DNA of 64,000 bases from Eremophila alpestris peregrina. Its lineage: Eukaryota; Chordata; Aves; Passeriformes; Alaudidae. Shown piece after piece: positions 13,247-26,700 of this stretch. Position 1 is the stretch's first letter, and every line of letters begins with the position of its first letter. The notes under the pieces are model-generated. The model was not told the origin of the DNA. It ran no database searches and saw only the letters and a program-made list of their open reading frames with translations. The position numbers and the translations under genes are program-made. Where the stretch lies: assembly GCA_009792885.1 (NCBI GenBank), contig WMCF01000113.1, positions 712,015-776,014 of the forward strand, read 5' to 3'.

Positions 13247-15300
13247 AATGTCAACAGAACTAAGGCATTTTTTGAGAATGTCATGGGTTTTATATCTTCC
13301 TGTGGCACTAAGCTCTAATTGGTGCCTATTTGTATCAGTCTAAATCTAAACCAAATCTCTAGGCCTTTATTAGCTCTGATTTTTCTTCCTTAACACAGGC
13401 CGGATACTAATTCTATCTTAAACCATCTTGTAGGATATTGTGAAGCTATCATATTCTGAATTTGGAATATCAAGTAAATTCTCTTCTCCAAGAAAATCAT
13501 CTTATTTTCCCTTCTGAATGCATCAGCAGGAGCTCACTGCTGATTCTGAAAACCCCAAGTCTCCTAAGCTCTTGTTGCAGAAATGCAGAGGCTTCTGAAA
13601 TTCTTACTTCTGTTGGATTTCTTATGAATTTGCAACAATTTTCAAAACTAAATATTGCCTATTTTGATATAAAAATCAGTTTGTGGGGGGAACTATATAT
13701 TTCACATATAACATATAAAAGACAGTTTGCCTCATATACATAGGAATACAATGTATAAAGTTTGGAAGTGTTGCATCTTTTGCTTTACTGTAGCTTAACA
13801 TAATTAATTCAATGAGGAACTAAGTAACAATGTTAAATGCATAATTTTGCCTTTGCTAAAGAGCATATTCTGAGGAATTCTCAAAGAACTACATACTTTT
13901 GATTAGTACTGTGCCCCTGATTTTAGCTTTTCCTCTCCCATGGTACTAAAGCTGCTGTGCACCATTGATAGCAAATGATACAAAGTAGCTCATCACAGGT
14001 TCTTAAGAGAAAACCCGGAGTTCATTTACTCAGTTTATATTTTATTTTGCACCTTGTGCCTGTCTGTTCTCTTGGGGCCCATTAAACACCTCTGTTGGAA
14101 ACAAGAGTTCCTATTAATCTGCATTAGAAAATCCTTATATCTTGAATATTCAAGCTATTTGTTTTAATGATTTGCTCTTGATGGTTAAACTAGAAACATA
14201 AAGAGAATATTAGTGCCACTGAAAAGAAACTCAACCTAATGCCTACAATTCCCACACCAATATAAGTTAATGCACACTGATCTAGGTACAGGTGCACACA
14301 CACTGAATATATCTGTATCAATGCTTAAAACAACCTGGCCATGCCAAGTGCACACATTTAGTTGAATTACAGCCATAAAACTGCAATTTTTCTATTCTTA
14401 AATATTGTAGCCATGTTTTATGTGCTCAGCTAATTGCACTGACAGCTACCTGGAAAAACAAAACAGACTCCAGAGTTACTGACTCCGAGTCTCTGCCTTT
14501 AACAAGGCTCTGGTGTGGATCAACACGCATCCACTCTGGAGCAAGCTCCAAAGGGTTCATCTTCAAAACTTTTAAAGAAAGAGTCATAAAAGGAAAAATT
14601 ATGTGCTCTCTTCATCACATGTCAACAAACAGTACTTGAAAGCTTGTCTTTGTATCACTCCTGTCTAATATTTTGCCTTTCCCCGCACTGACAGAGCTGC
14701 AGTAAACAATAAAGAAAAGATGACAATCTTCCAAAAGCAATTCCCTATGATCAAAAGGGTTCTAACAGAGTACAATCAGGAATTTTTGTTTCTGTAAGCA
14801 AGCAATTTGTGCCTTATAGCTACATAAATCATCAAAACGAGGGCCAGAATAGCGTGAAAAACAAATAAGTCTGCTGAGTAAGTGACTAAACTTCATTATG
14901 GCAGCCATACACGCAGTTCTGAATAGCCAATTTGAGATCTTGTGATTGAAAACACACCTTCACATCATTTGTCAGCTGCTTAAGGCCTGCCACCCCGGGA
15001 AAAATCCAGATCACCTCCATAAAGTTAACAGAAACACCAAAGGTCATTGGGAGGAGCACAACATGTGTAACAAAGTCCGCAGCAAATTCTGCTGTAATTC
15101 TGAATAATGTGTAAATTAGGAATTGGGAGAATTCAAACAACTGACAAAGCAAGTGCTTGGGCACTGTAGTCTCTCAGGATTGTTAAAACCAACAGCACCT
15201 ATAAATTAAAGACAGCCAAGGAAGGCACAATGACAAAACTGAGCAGTTTATTTCCAGAGAAATCCTAAGAATTCTGTAAAACCTTCTTCAGCTACCATTC

Positions 15301-15341
15301 CTAACTCATTATATGAGTTAGCATCTCATAACGTGAGATGC
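15301..15341. repeat. two adjacent perfect hairpins
   Basis: Hairpin 1 has arms CTAACTCAT (15301-15309) and ATGAGTTAG (15313-15321) around a 3-base loop. Hairpin 2 has arms GCATCTCA (15321-15328) and TGAGATGC (15334-15341) around a 5-base loop. Both stems are perfect, and the last G of the first is the first G of the second. Known sources of such structures are template-switch mutation and cruciform-forming regulatory DNA. Neither can be distinguished here. Confidence 0.85.
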
Positions 15342-17639
15342 ACATTAATGCTGCACATCCTGTGTCAGTTAAACATGAGGCAAAAATAACCAGGGTTTTA
15401 AGAACTTGACATTCTTATGTGAAATGAACACATAAGAAAGAGAAAATCAAATAAACATTACTTTTGTAGATAAGACATTAGAAAATTCAGGGAAGCATAG
15501 AACAGGACAACCCCTTTCAGAAAAAAATCCCCACAAACTTTGGAACTCAAAGAGGAGGAGCTTCACAGGTTCTCTGCAGTTCTCAGTAGCACCCAACAGA
15601 TGGGATTTACACAAAAACTGCCCAACACAGCACAAGCCCAAATTAAAACTGTACTGCAAACAGGACTTAGCCCCTTCTCTGTCTGCTATCTCTGAAGACA
15701 CTGATAACTAATGAACAACACACATCTGTCTTGCCTGGAAGCCATAAGCTATGGAAAGGAACATGCAGCATGAACACACCCACACAAAAAACTGGTTTCT
15801 CTCAAAACCAAATAATGCAATTTTACAAAAAGCATAATTACATAAGAACCAAAATTTGGTGCTAGTAAAGTCCATTAAAGGACCTCATTTAAAACAGACA
15901 AACCAGCAAAAATCCCAAACATACATAAACCCACAGATTTACTGCCAGCAAGAAACAGAAAAATTTACTAAATAATCTTGCATAAAGCCTGTGGTTTTCT
16001 TTCAGAAATTTTTATGGCAAGAAAAGGGCTATAGCATTTATTTGAAATTTTATGCTACATTATAACAGTAAAATTATAACAAAAACGTTATGCTATTGAA
16101 TTCTCCTATATACTCTACAGTATCCCAAGAACTGAGTGAACCTTTGGCCACGACCACTCCCCTGCCCACCCTTAACAAAGTCCCAAGACTCCAGCGTGGA
16201 GAGAGCCCAGGCAGGTGGCAGAATTCAAACAAGTAACAGAGAATTCCATCCCTCACAACATCCAGCCCTCTTACAGCTGGGAGCACCTTTTCCTATCTGC
16301 ATTACTTCTTGCCAGCCCTGCTCTGTCACTCTCACAGCTCATTTATTCGGCCTTCATGGCCCAACACCAAAATTTGGCCCCAAGGCAGTGAGAAGACGGG
16401 AAATAGGTCACAACCTCCACAAACCACTCCCTTCTCTGACACCTTCTCTCAATACTGGATTTTCATCTTTCCTCTCTGACAGAAACTTCCCAACACCAGC
16501 TGGGGCAGAAATATATAACATTTCAATGAACAGGAACGGAAACTTCATATATTTCCTATTAGGTAATAGAGAAGGTCAGGAATAGATTTCAATTTATCCA
16601 GACCCGCTTTCAGTTACCCTCCCTTTCCAAGAGTAGCACTTCTTCCTGCCACTGGCCTGAGCTGGAAAGTCCCATGGACTTCTTTATTTAAGTACTCATC
16701 AACAGAAAAAAAATTGCTGAACTGCTTCTTAGTCTGTACTGCAGGAAATAAATTATTTTAAAAAACAGGGAAGAGGAACCAAGATTCCCATCTCATTGGA
16801 AGCAACTCCCTGTTTTGTGGAATGCAGCACTAAACTTAGTCTTTCCTACAAGATTTGTAGCTTCAGAATGCAATGCAGATGATCTTTCAGAACAACAGCA
16901 AATTATGCCCTGTCTTTGAGATACAAATGCTTATAAAACAGCCATATGATAATGCAATCAAACACTGATGAAGTGCAAGAGTACATGTAAACATTTCAGC
17001 CTGAGGTCATGAAGGCAGCCACTGACGAAGCCCCATAACTCAGGACTTCATCAAGTTCACTACAATTCCCATCTGAATTTGCAATTTACACTTAGAGGGA
17101 GTAAAAATATTGGGGGGGAAGGGAAGAGAATTTGTAAGCTAAACAATAGCCAAACCCCCAAGATAAATAAAAGCACATCTATTAAGCAATAATACCATAA
17201 AATAAAGGATTTTTTTATAATTAAATACTTGAAGAGGCTACTATTTCCCAGGCCAAATGAGTATTAAGGGAAAGACCTCAGGTGCTGTGTGAGAGTTCCA
17301 AAAGTCCTACTGCATTCACAGTGACAAATGAAATTCTTTATTACTGCAGAGATGACTCATTTATGGGGAGATATCAACACCACAGGGGAGGCAGCTGTCT
17401 GATTAAATGAATATTTGTCTATTCTTATCCATTCTCCATGAGCCTGCCCTAGCACCCACTGAAGTGAGCCTGATCTTGGCCTCTGGATCACACTAGGATC
17501 AGTTTATCCTGGGCCAGGAGGTCTTTACTCACTGCTCCAACTCCCTCCAGCACTAAAGGACAGTCAAGGATGAAAATCCAAGAAAACAAATCCCGTGGCA
17601 GTTGTGTCAGCCAGATTCTCTACAACCCACAGCCTCATT

Positions 17640-17890
17640 GATCAGCCACAGAATTACAGAATCATTTAGCATGGACAAGATCCAAGCGTTCCCCCAGCAC
17701 TGCCAAGCCACTACTAACCCATGTTCCCAAGTGCTACATCCACACATCTTTCAAATCCCTCCAGGGATGGTGACTCCAACACTACCCCGGACAGTCTGTT
17801 CCAATGTCTGACAACTCCTACATGGCAAAACTTTGACTTTTTCTTGCCTAATCAGCAATCACCACCTGATGCTGCACTGTCTTTGCACAG
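17640..17890 (-). mobile_element. CR1 LINE 3'-end fragment, different subfamily
   Basis: Read on the plus strand this is the reverse complement of a CR1 3' end: cagaattacagaatcattta, then cagcactgccaagccacta, catgttcccaagtgctacat, ccctccagggatggtgactc and ctgttccaatgtctgacaac. The wording (accactaaaccatgtccc-type) is that of a CR1 subfamily distinct from the copies at 633 and 20455. Similarity fades after about 17830, so the 5' limit is approximate. Confidence 0.85.
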
Positions 17891-20454
17891 CAAGAAAGCA
17901 TCTATTTTTAATTTTTTAACACTTTCACAAATTTCCAAGATAAAGACACTGATGCTCTGAAACAGCACTTGGAAAGGGAAGACTTTTGTTCATTCCCTGG
18001 CCCTGTTTTTCACTAACAACAGGGGTCTCCCACCTCCATAAACTCTGAGGGGACTAAAGTTCCACCAAGCTTCTGTATTAATAATCTCAAAGCATTACTC
18101 TTAGTTCTATATATTAAAAAGTAATTGGAGATTACAGGATAAAATAGGCAGCAAAACATATTGCAGATAGTACTTCCTGAACTGAAAGGATCATTGATTG
18201 GAAGAATCTCAACAGCTGCAAATCACTGTCAAAAGTAAAACCAGAGAAGAATACTTAGAACTTATGTTCAGACAGGCTAGAAGTGCACTAGCTGCTTTGC
18301 AAGGGAGCATCTTGTTCTGCAAAAGGCATATGGGCATCTCTAGGAGTTCCAGGTGTTGGGAAAAACCACCTTCATTTTACCCCTCTGCCTTGGCAAATTT
18401 CTTTCAAACTCCATTTGTGATTTTCCAGTTTGTTCTGCTTCTCTATTTATTTTAATCATTATTTTTAGATGGGTATTCAATTTATAAATAGTGTCAGAAT
18501 AGCAAGGTTCTCCTCGGGCCAACAACAGGGTGATTTGAACAGAAGGGTCACAGAACATAAGAAATGTGTAAAGAACATTCTAGACCTCAAGGTACATTTG
18601 TGTGACATTATTTTCTACCATCAATAATCTGTCCTTCAATCACAGGCTTATATTTTTAAAAGTGCACACATGTTTAAAAATTACATTGGAAAACAGGAAT
18701 TACTAAGATGGTTACGTAATAGGAGGTGAATTATCTCCTGGTTGAAATCATCTGGAAAAAATCTAAATCTCTTGAAATTACTGACAAATCTTTCAGGGTT
18801 AAGTTATTATATTAAGAGTTCAGATTATAATATATAGTGTTATAAAACCAAGTGTTCATTTATAATGTTTAATTACAGTTCCCTATCTCTAAATTATCCT
18901 TGTCCATCTCAAACACCTCTTCCAGAAGGAAGCTGCTTTCTCTCAAGCCTTCTGCTTTTGTATCATTAAGTTTGCATATTGAAGTTGGTTTAAAAAGGAT
19001 AAAATACTCCTTCCTGTGTTTCACGCTTCTGGGCCAATGATCATTACTACAACTATGCAGAGACTACAACATAATGATGGTTTATTGCCCAAAACAATGG
19101 AATGTGTGCTGCTAAATTCAGCCAGATGATGTACAATATGGCTAAACTGCAATAAGGAGAAAACTGGTGTTAATTAACCTTTTCGAGCACTTGCACATTC
19201 ATCAGCTCTAGCAGGACTTTGGTTCCTCCTAAGCTGCCCTCAGACAATTTCCTTCGTTCTTGTGTTTTAAAGAATTTGCAAGCACTGCTCAGAGCAAACA
19301 CACCAAGGCTGGTGTCAGAGCTCCGTTCCACAGTTGCAGGCTCAAATCCTCCGTGGAACTGGGAGGGCCACAGGAGCCCCATGTTGGCTCTGCAAGGAGC
19401 CGTATCCCATCTGCGCTCACACCGGCACGGGCACTGCATTGCCATCGGCAGCGCCACCCCGCAGGCACGGGGAGCATCACCAAATCCTAAACCAAACAGG
19501 TTAAGTGCTGGGCTTCCTTAGAAATCCGGGGAAGACAGCCAAGCACGTATTTCCTTAAGCTTGGGAGAACTCGTGCTGCAATGCAGAGCCGGCTCTGGGC
19601 ACAGCTATTAATTATTTCTGATTTCACTTCTCTGGGAAACCTTTTCCAGGGCCTCATCATTCACCAGGCTAATGCCCTGCACCACTTGAGGGTGCACACA
19701 GCTCTGCTGAAGTACCTAGTGCTAATACCTGCATCCCAGGGAAGGAGAGGTTAGTAAATAAATTATTACCAAAGGAGTGGCTGAGTGGTTTTTCTACCCT
19801 TCAGACAACACTGCAGGCTTTGTGCTGTCCTCACCAAAAGAATATAAGGGAAAAAAATACAACTTGGGGGATTTTTCATGATCTTAAAAATACCCCTGAT
19901 GCAGTCAGTGGCCAGTGGCTGCAGCTGCCATTTGCCAAGCACAGTTAGGCTGCGCAGCACAGACGCTGTGGCTGTGGGGGCAGCGGGGGGTGGCTGGATT
20001 CTCCCAAGAAAACACAGCAGCAGCAAGGAGAATATAGCACAGATCTCATCTAGTTGCTATGGAGTCTCTGTGCATTTCCTCAGGAAAATTTTGCTGTGAT
20101 ACAGCAGTTGCAATGACCAGTCAAAATATTTTTTTTTTAATCTGTATCACTTTCTGTCTCCAGCAAATGTCAGATTTTGCAAAGCAAATCCATGCTCATG
20201 AAACCACCCCGCTCTGCACACAGCAGCTTGCCATGGCAGCTAAGGCTCACATCAGCATTTTAGATTTTACTCAACTCAATCTGCTAAATCGTATCACTGC
20301 ACCAAAACACTTTCAAAAGGTGTCTATTCCTAAGCTTTTCCATGAACAAGATAAAGATAAATAGGTATCACTTGGAAAATGACTGGTTTTTCTTTTCCTG
20401 TTACATGAAATTTTGAGTTCTTAAGGTATATAAGGCAGGAGTGTTATTTTAATA
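17891..20454. other. non-coding stretch with a small GC-rich part
   Basis: There is no recognisable gene. Bases 19320-19500 are richer in GC and CpG than the flanks (cacaccggcacgggcactgc and similar) but have no promoter motif I can defend. Confidence 0.45.
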
Positions 20455-20720
20455 ACAAGGGGCAGCAGCTTCACACTGAATGAGGGCAGGGCCAGATAGA
20501 ATATCTGGGAGAAATTCTTCCATGTGAGGGTGGGGAGGCCCTGGCACAGGCTGCCCAGAGAAGCTGTGGGTGCTCCATCCCTGGAAGTGTCCATGGCCAG
20601 ATTGGATGGGGGCCTTGAGCACCATGGTCCAGTGGAAGATGTACCTGCTCATGGCATGGGGTGGAATGAGATGGGCTTTAAGGACTCCTCCAACCCAACC
20701 ATTCTGTGATTCCATGACTC
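20455..20720 (+). mobile_element. CR1 LINE 3'-end fragment
   Basis: It carries the ordered CR1 3' blocks: ggggcagcagcttcacac, gaaattcttccatgtgaggg, ggctgcccagagaagctgtg, ctccatccctggaagtgtcc, atggccagattggatggggg and ctccaacccaaccattctgtgattccatga. The terminal repeat is partly kept, so the 3' end is close to intact while the 5' end is truncated. Confidence 0.92.
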
Positions 20721-23700
20721 CCAACAGTAACTAAACAGAACTAATATTAAATCCATTTACACCCTGTGGAGAGGCTAAAACAGAGATAACTTGCACTGTT
20801 GCCTGATTTAAGTAAGTGGAACTGAATCCCCCTGGCCTAGCAATGTGGATGGCAGCAACAATTCCTTTCCTTCAGGCAGCTCTGATGTCCAGCACCATGT
20901 TCATCAGCAAAAATAGAAAAGATTTGCTGAGCTTAACTATTCTCCATTCACATATGGGGGCCTTTTGGGAAATCTTAGTTACTGCCTCCTCTTGCTCCAG
21001 CAGTGAGACTATAATCAACACAATGCATGTGATTTCTTTCCTCCCTGCTGCACTGGTGCCTTTAAAAAGAAATGAGGCAGGGGAACAAGGAGGCTCAAGT
21101 GGGTCCAGGCAGTCCCCAGTAAATCATGGCCTGAGCAGGGAGGCACAAAGTGGCTCTGTCTGCACAAATCTCCTGTTGCACTGTCAGCCTCACTGGTTTT
21201 GAGCAGTGACACGTCTCTGTTAGACATCCTGGCACAGCACAGGCCAGAAGGAGTAAATAATTAAAAATAAGCTTAAATTATTCAACCTAAAACAGCTTAG
21301 AAAGGCTTGTAATTATGGTTCTATCGGCTAAAATCATTTTCTACCGGCCTGGGGAAATAAGAGTTACACTCATTTTGGGTGAACACCACTTGTCAACGCT
21401 GCCTTATTTTACATACAGGAATAAAGAGAAGGCAGATCTAAATTATCAGGCCAAAAAAAATCCACACCCCTCCTCAGGTCACATACAAGAACAGCATCAC
21501 ATTAATATTTGCTAAATATGAAACACTGCGAGTTTTTCTGACCCAAACCATCAGTCTCATTGGGCTGTTTCAGAGCACAGGCAAACAGGGTAACTTTTTA
21601 AATCTTGTGTTACTTCCCTCCCCTTTCTCCTTCTGTTCATTCTTATTCTATCTTTATCAGAAAAAGATTCTGCTGGAGGACAAAAAGCTGACCTTAAACA
21701 GAGCTCTGAAACCTACTTTGGCTTGCTTCCCTAAAACGTCTCTTTTCCAAAGCCCTAAGGAGCTAATGAACCTGCTGGATTTTGGGGAGGTTAACGTGCT
21801 AAATCCTTCATAAACATCAACAAATAGAAGATAATTACAGACATTTTTTAAATTGCAGCCTTTCTTTTCAGTCATTTGTAAAAGGGCAGCTAGCAATTAA
21901 TCCGTTTTGATCTGTATGTGGAAGGTCTTAGCATAGGAATGAGTGTTAACATTGTTTTGAAGCAAACTCTGAAAAACTATAAGCAACACACGAAACCTAT
22001 TTACAATATATGGAACTTCTATAAATAATTACCAAGAGAAAACCTTTGAACAACAGCAACTCTGTGAACCACGTGAAATTCACTTAATTATATTTGTCAG
22101 ATTTCAGTAATTCATATTATATGCTCCAATACTATACATAAATGTGCAACAGTGGGGAACATCTAATCCTACCTGGACAACCTGGACTGAAGAGGAAAAA
22201 AATATTGATTTTAGCTGTCTAGGGCTAAAAGGACAGGTTGCTAACAGGCACATTCATCAAGATGTAGTTAAGTATGTAAGAGTTCATCAGACATTTAAAC
22301 AAAACTACCAGCACCACAAGTGCACAAAAGCAGCTGCCTGAGGCTGATGCAGAGAACAGGAATTCTTTTTTACAAATCTGAAGTAGCACCTACATTCTCA
22401 AAAAGTAACCCAGAAGGTGTTTTGTGAGTGGAGTCAAGTCAATAAAGCATGACAATGCATCTGCCTGCCAGCTGTACTGTGCTGCAGCATCTCAGGGAAT
22501 GAGGTGGTGCCTGAATGGCAGCACTCCTGTTATTCTGCTCAGGGCCATCCTCCCTGCTCCCACCCTCTGGATGCACTATAGATTGGCAAATACATCCACC
22601 AGGGCACAGCTCCAGCTTTCACCATTAAACTATCAACTCAGAGCTCATATGCCGCTCTCACTTCAGGTGCCAAACTTTCCCCAGGAGTTCAGTGGAAAAG
22701 CCTGAGGGACTAAATTACAGAAGCCAGATTTCAAAAAGCTTGACACTTCACAGTTTAACATCTGACATCCTCATTAAACATTTTTTTAATTGCTTAACAC
22801 AAAGCTGCCCAAACATCACATAATAGTTCTTCCAGTGGTGCAGGAAAAGTAATGAATTTAAAGGACACAGAGTATTTTACAAGGAGGTAAACAAAACCAT
22901 CCCCAAAGCCAGAAAAGTTTATCAGGGATGATTTCCTACAATGTGCAAATGCTCTCTCAACTTTTTAAAATCATTCCTGCTAAGTTAAATTTGAAGAGAC
23001 AGGATAGGTGGACAGTCACCATAGGCAGGTGCTGACATTTCTCCTCTCTCTAGGTTGCTCTTCTAAAAGCTCAGCAGAAGTTCCTCTTACTGGTTAAAAC
23101 AAAGTGAGAGATGAAAACTTGGGCATTTAGGACGCTTTCATAACTTCATGGAAACAGTCACATAATGAGTTAAGGCAGCCATAAAATCCAAAGTGTCTGC
23201 CATGACATTGGATTGCACCCAGCAAGCTTTACAATGCAAAGGGATTTAGCATTCCAGGAACATATTTTCCTCCTCCTGTATCCAGTGTCTCACACAATAG
23301 CGTCGGCAGACCCTGTTAATATTTTCTCCAGTATTCCAGATATGGATTAATTCAACTTGTGAAGAGGCACAGTCACCCACAATATCAAAACCACATTGAG
23401 ATAAACGATCTGTGTTTTGAAATACTGTCTACATATAATTTATTAAGATCCAATAAATCTTGTTTAAAAAATAACCATGGAAATTAACTGAAATACCACA
23501 TATGAATCACGGAATGATTAAACAACAATATAAAGGTGAGCAAATTTAAACCTGAAAATTACTTCTTTCCCATCAGAAGCAAGGGAATTGGAGATCATCA
23601 ATCTTGCTTCATTTCAGAACACTGTGTATTTGTGCCCATGCACATCACACCCCTCAAACAGGACATGGAGAAAATGAAGCAGCAAGCCCCAATCAATTCT

Positions 23701-26700
23701 GAAGTGCAACGTCATCTAAAGAAGCTCAATTTCACAAGGAAACCAAACCAGTGAGATATTAAGTTCATGCCCAGAAATAGCTCCATAAGGACAATAAAAG
23801 CTTGAGATGCAGAAGGAAAATGCTCAAAGGGCATCAGGAATAGGCACCTCCTACGCAAACACTCCATTACAAAACACCAAAAAGGTTTTCTTTTTTTCAT
23901 GGCTGGAGAGGCATGTGAAACATCTAGAAATTCTAGTGAATCACAGAGACGTTTGCCAAGGCAACAAACACAACACTGAGCGGACAAGACACATTCAGTG
24001 CTAAGGAAATAACAGCAGGTTAAAGCTGCAATGAACCTTGAAAGCTTCAGTATACAGAGGTCAAGCAGTGAGAGACTCTTTCCCTTCCTTATCCTGATAC
24101 AAACTCCACAGGGATCCTGCAGCAGGTTCACACCAGGTGAGATAGTGGTTGGCATCCATGAGCCAACACAGGAGTGACCAAGAACAAAGAACTGGATCTC
24201 TGCATGACTTCCTCCTCCTCAGGATGCCTTTTCTAGCACACCAAGCACTCCTTAATCCTCCTTCCTCACTGAGCTCTGTCCCTTTCCAAAGGAATGAACT
24301 TTGGGGCTGCCAGCCTCAGTGCAGAGCCAATGTACCCAATGACAAACACCCACCCTCCCTGCCAAAGATGTGCTTGAAATTCAAATGGGCCTGGATCTAA
24401 GACAAATCTGACAACGTTTTCTATAATGTGAGAAGTCTTTCATTTTCTTCTTTTGTGAAAAAGGAAATGGCAATGTGAAACAAAGTCTGCTGCTGAGGTA
24501 AAACAAAGCAAACTCATTCCCTTTCTCCTGCAGATCTATAATGGAAGCACTGCATGTTGACTCTTCCACACACATATTGGAATTCTGCTGACAGCAGAAT
24601 ACCTCCATCATTGTCTTTCCAGAGATACAGTCCAGCAGTAGCTCTGTGTGAACTTCAGCAAGGGAAGGACAAAATTCACCTGATGCTATCGGTTCTCAAC
24701 CTCTTTTAGCAAACAATGACGAATAAATTCCAGATGCTGTGGAACATTTTATGCTAAGAATGCTGAAATAATAAATCTGGCCTTCAAAAAGGTATAAAAG
24801 TTTTTAAAACCTTTTTAAGATACTAAATAAAGATCTAACTACATCTAGTAGAGACCAGATGTCGAACTCTGTCCTCATGACTGATGGCAAAATGGTAACA
24901 GCCATCAGCTTACCACATCTGTAACATTCAAAAAGCAGTTCCATTTGGCAGCAGAATCCATTTTTTAACATTCTTTTTCTTTGATATTCCATGTGGGTTT
25001 TTGAAAATCTTTTCAACACTTGTCACATGCAGAGATGGGAAGCTGTGTCTGCTTTGAGAAGTACTTTAGACAAGGAGAATCAAGCGTGTGTTACATAGAG
25101 CCAGAGGCTAGGCAGCTGGATTCCCAGGCTGTAAATTCCAGCTTTGCAGCTGACTCAGTGAGTGACCATCATGGAATCACCCCAGTTCCCTCGCCTCACA
25201 CTGAAAAGGGTGAGCCACAGGGAGCTCTCACCAAAGACAGTGAGAGACAAGTGGAGCTTGGCCTTATGTACCCTGAATTTAGGTAAATTGGATTCAGTCA
25301 TGCCTGAACTGCAACAAAATCTATATACTTGAAGCTGCTCACCTCTTGTGTAAGTGAAACCTGGTTTCTAATGCTCTTGATATATTTGGGTATTCACACA
25401 ACTATTCAGAAGGTTTGGGAACTGTTTACATACATGTGTTTGCACCAGTACCCTTTTTAACACATGGCAAGAAAAGGTTACGCCTGCCTAAAAGGGAAAA
25501 TTTCCAACTTGGATGCAAGATAAGCAGACCTGCCCTCCTGTCAACTGCTTTTTAAAATAGCTGAGTCAATCTCAAGAATACAGGAGAAGGTCTTCAGTGT
25601 GCAAACTCCTTTTCCCAGTCTTTGAGTGGGGAATAATTCTGTTCATCTTTAAAGAACCACTTAGAATGGCCAAGAGATGATGTGAGCAGCTTGCTGCTGC
25701 TGGGCCTGCTCACAGCTCTGCTGCTGGCCAGGGGTCTGTTCAGGCCCGGGCTACGTCAGGCAGCAGCTGTGATGACATCTCAGAACATTCTGGTCCTACC
25801 CCAGCAGCACAGAGGCTGCAGCCACAGTCTGTGGTACTGATGCCCAGACAGGTGATGGTCACACAGCAAAACATTCAAGAGGCAGAGGCACTATGAGCCC
25901 ACACCCTGCAGCATCCCTGGGAGCTTGGAGAGGGTGGAATGGTACTAAGAGATGCCCAGCATCCTGCCAGATTAGAAGAGCTAAGGCCACGGCCCTTCAT
26001 TTATCCTCTTTTGCATAATCAGGATGTACCAGGGACAGGAGAAGTTTCTACCATGAGGCCAAATGAGCTCTTCATGTACTCAGCATGGCATGTGTCCAAA
26101 TGAGGGCTGGGAAAGACAGCCCACAACACCTGACATACTCCCCAGCTCCAGTGATCCTTCCACAAACAAAATGGATCTCCATTGTAGGGAAAATCCACTC
26201 ACTGCAGAGTAAGGCCTTTCAAACAAATCATTAAACTGGAACCAGACTCCCCCTATGCAGAAACTCTTTAAGTGCTGAGAGCCATCAAAAACATATTCAT
26301 TTGCATTTTGCCTCTCATGGCCCTGCACACCTAATTTGTTCCTAGCCTCCATTTTCCAAGAAAGTCAACAAAAACTGAGAAGGCTCCTACTAGGAGATAA
26401 TCCCATTTCACAGTAAAACCACTTATTGCTCTTCAGGAATTAAAGTGACAGATACATAAATATCTCACAGATCCGTATCTCACTTAAATTGATGACTAAA
26501 TAAAAATACTATATGTACCATATATTCTCTATTTGGGTTGCTCTGAGTCTATGATGGGTGTGCACACATACCCACATATCTGATCTGCTCTATACCCTGC
26601 AATCTGCACAGCACCAGCTTGTATAGATACAGACATAAACAACTCATTCCTGTGCTGCTGTGTGTCTCCTGCAGCAGGAGCAGGACAGAAAAGCCCAGCC

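Larger units (their letters stand above)
9266..17639. other. AT-rich non-coding stretch
   Basis: I find no gene. The stretch contains homopolymers (A15 at 9757-9771, A14 at 12505-12518, T16 at 13231-13246), a short AAAC-type repeat near 11936-11951 and the twin hairpin at 15301-15341. The open frame of 149 codons at 16136-16585 has no recognisable domain or splice context. Confidence 0.5.

Noticed and set aside
16136..16585. 149-codon frame on the plus strand
   Set aside because: No domain and no splice signals of note. It is low in charged motifs and matches nothing I recognise.
23712..24155. 147-codon frame on the minus strand, rich in Leu, Cys and Phe
   Set aside because: The composition mimics membrane segments, but there is no family resemblance, splice context or promoter.
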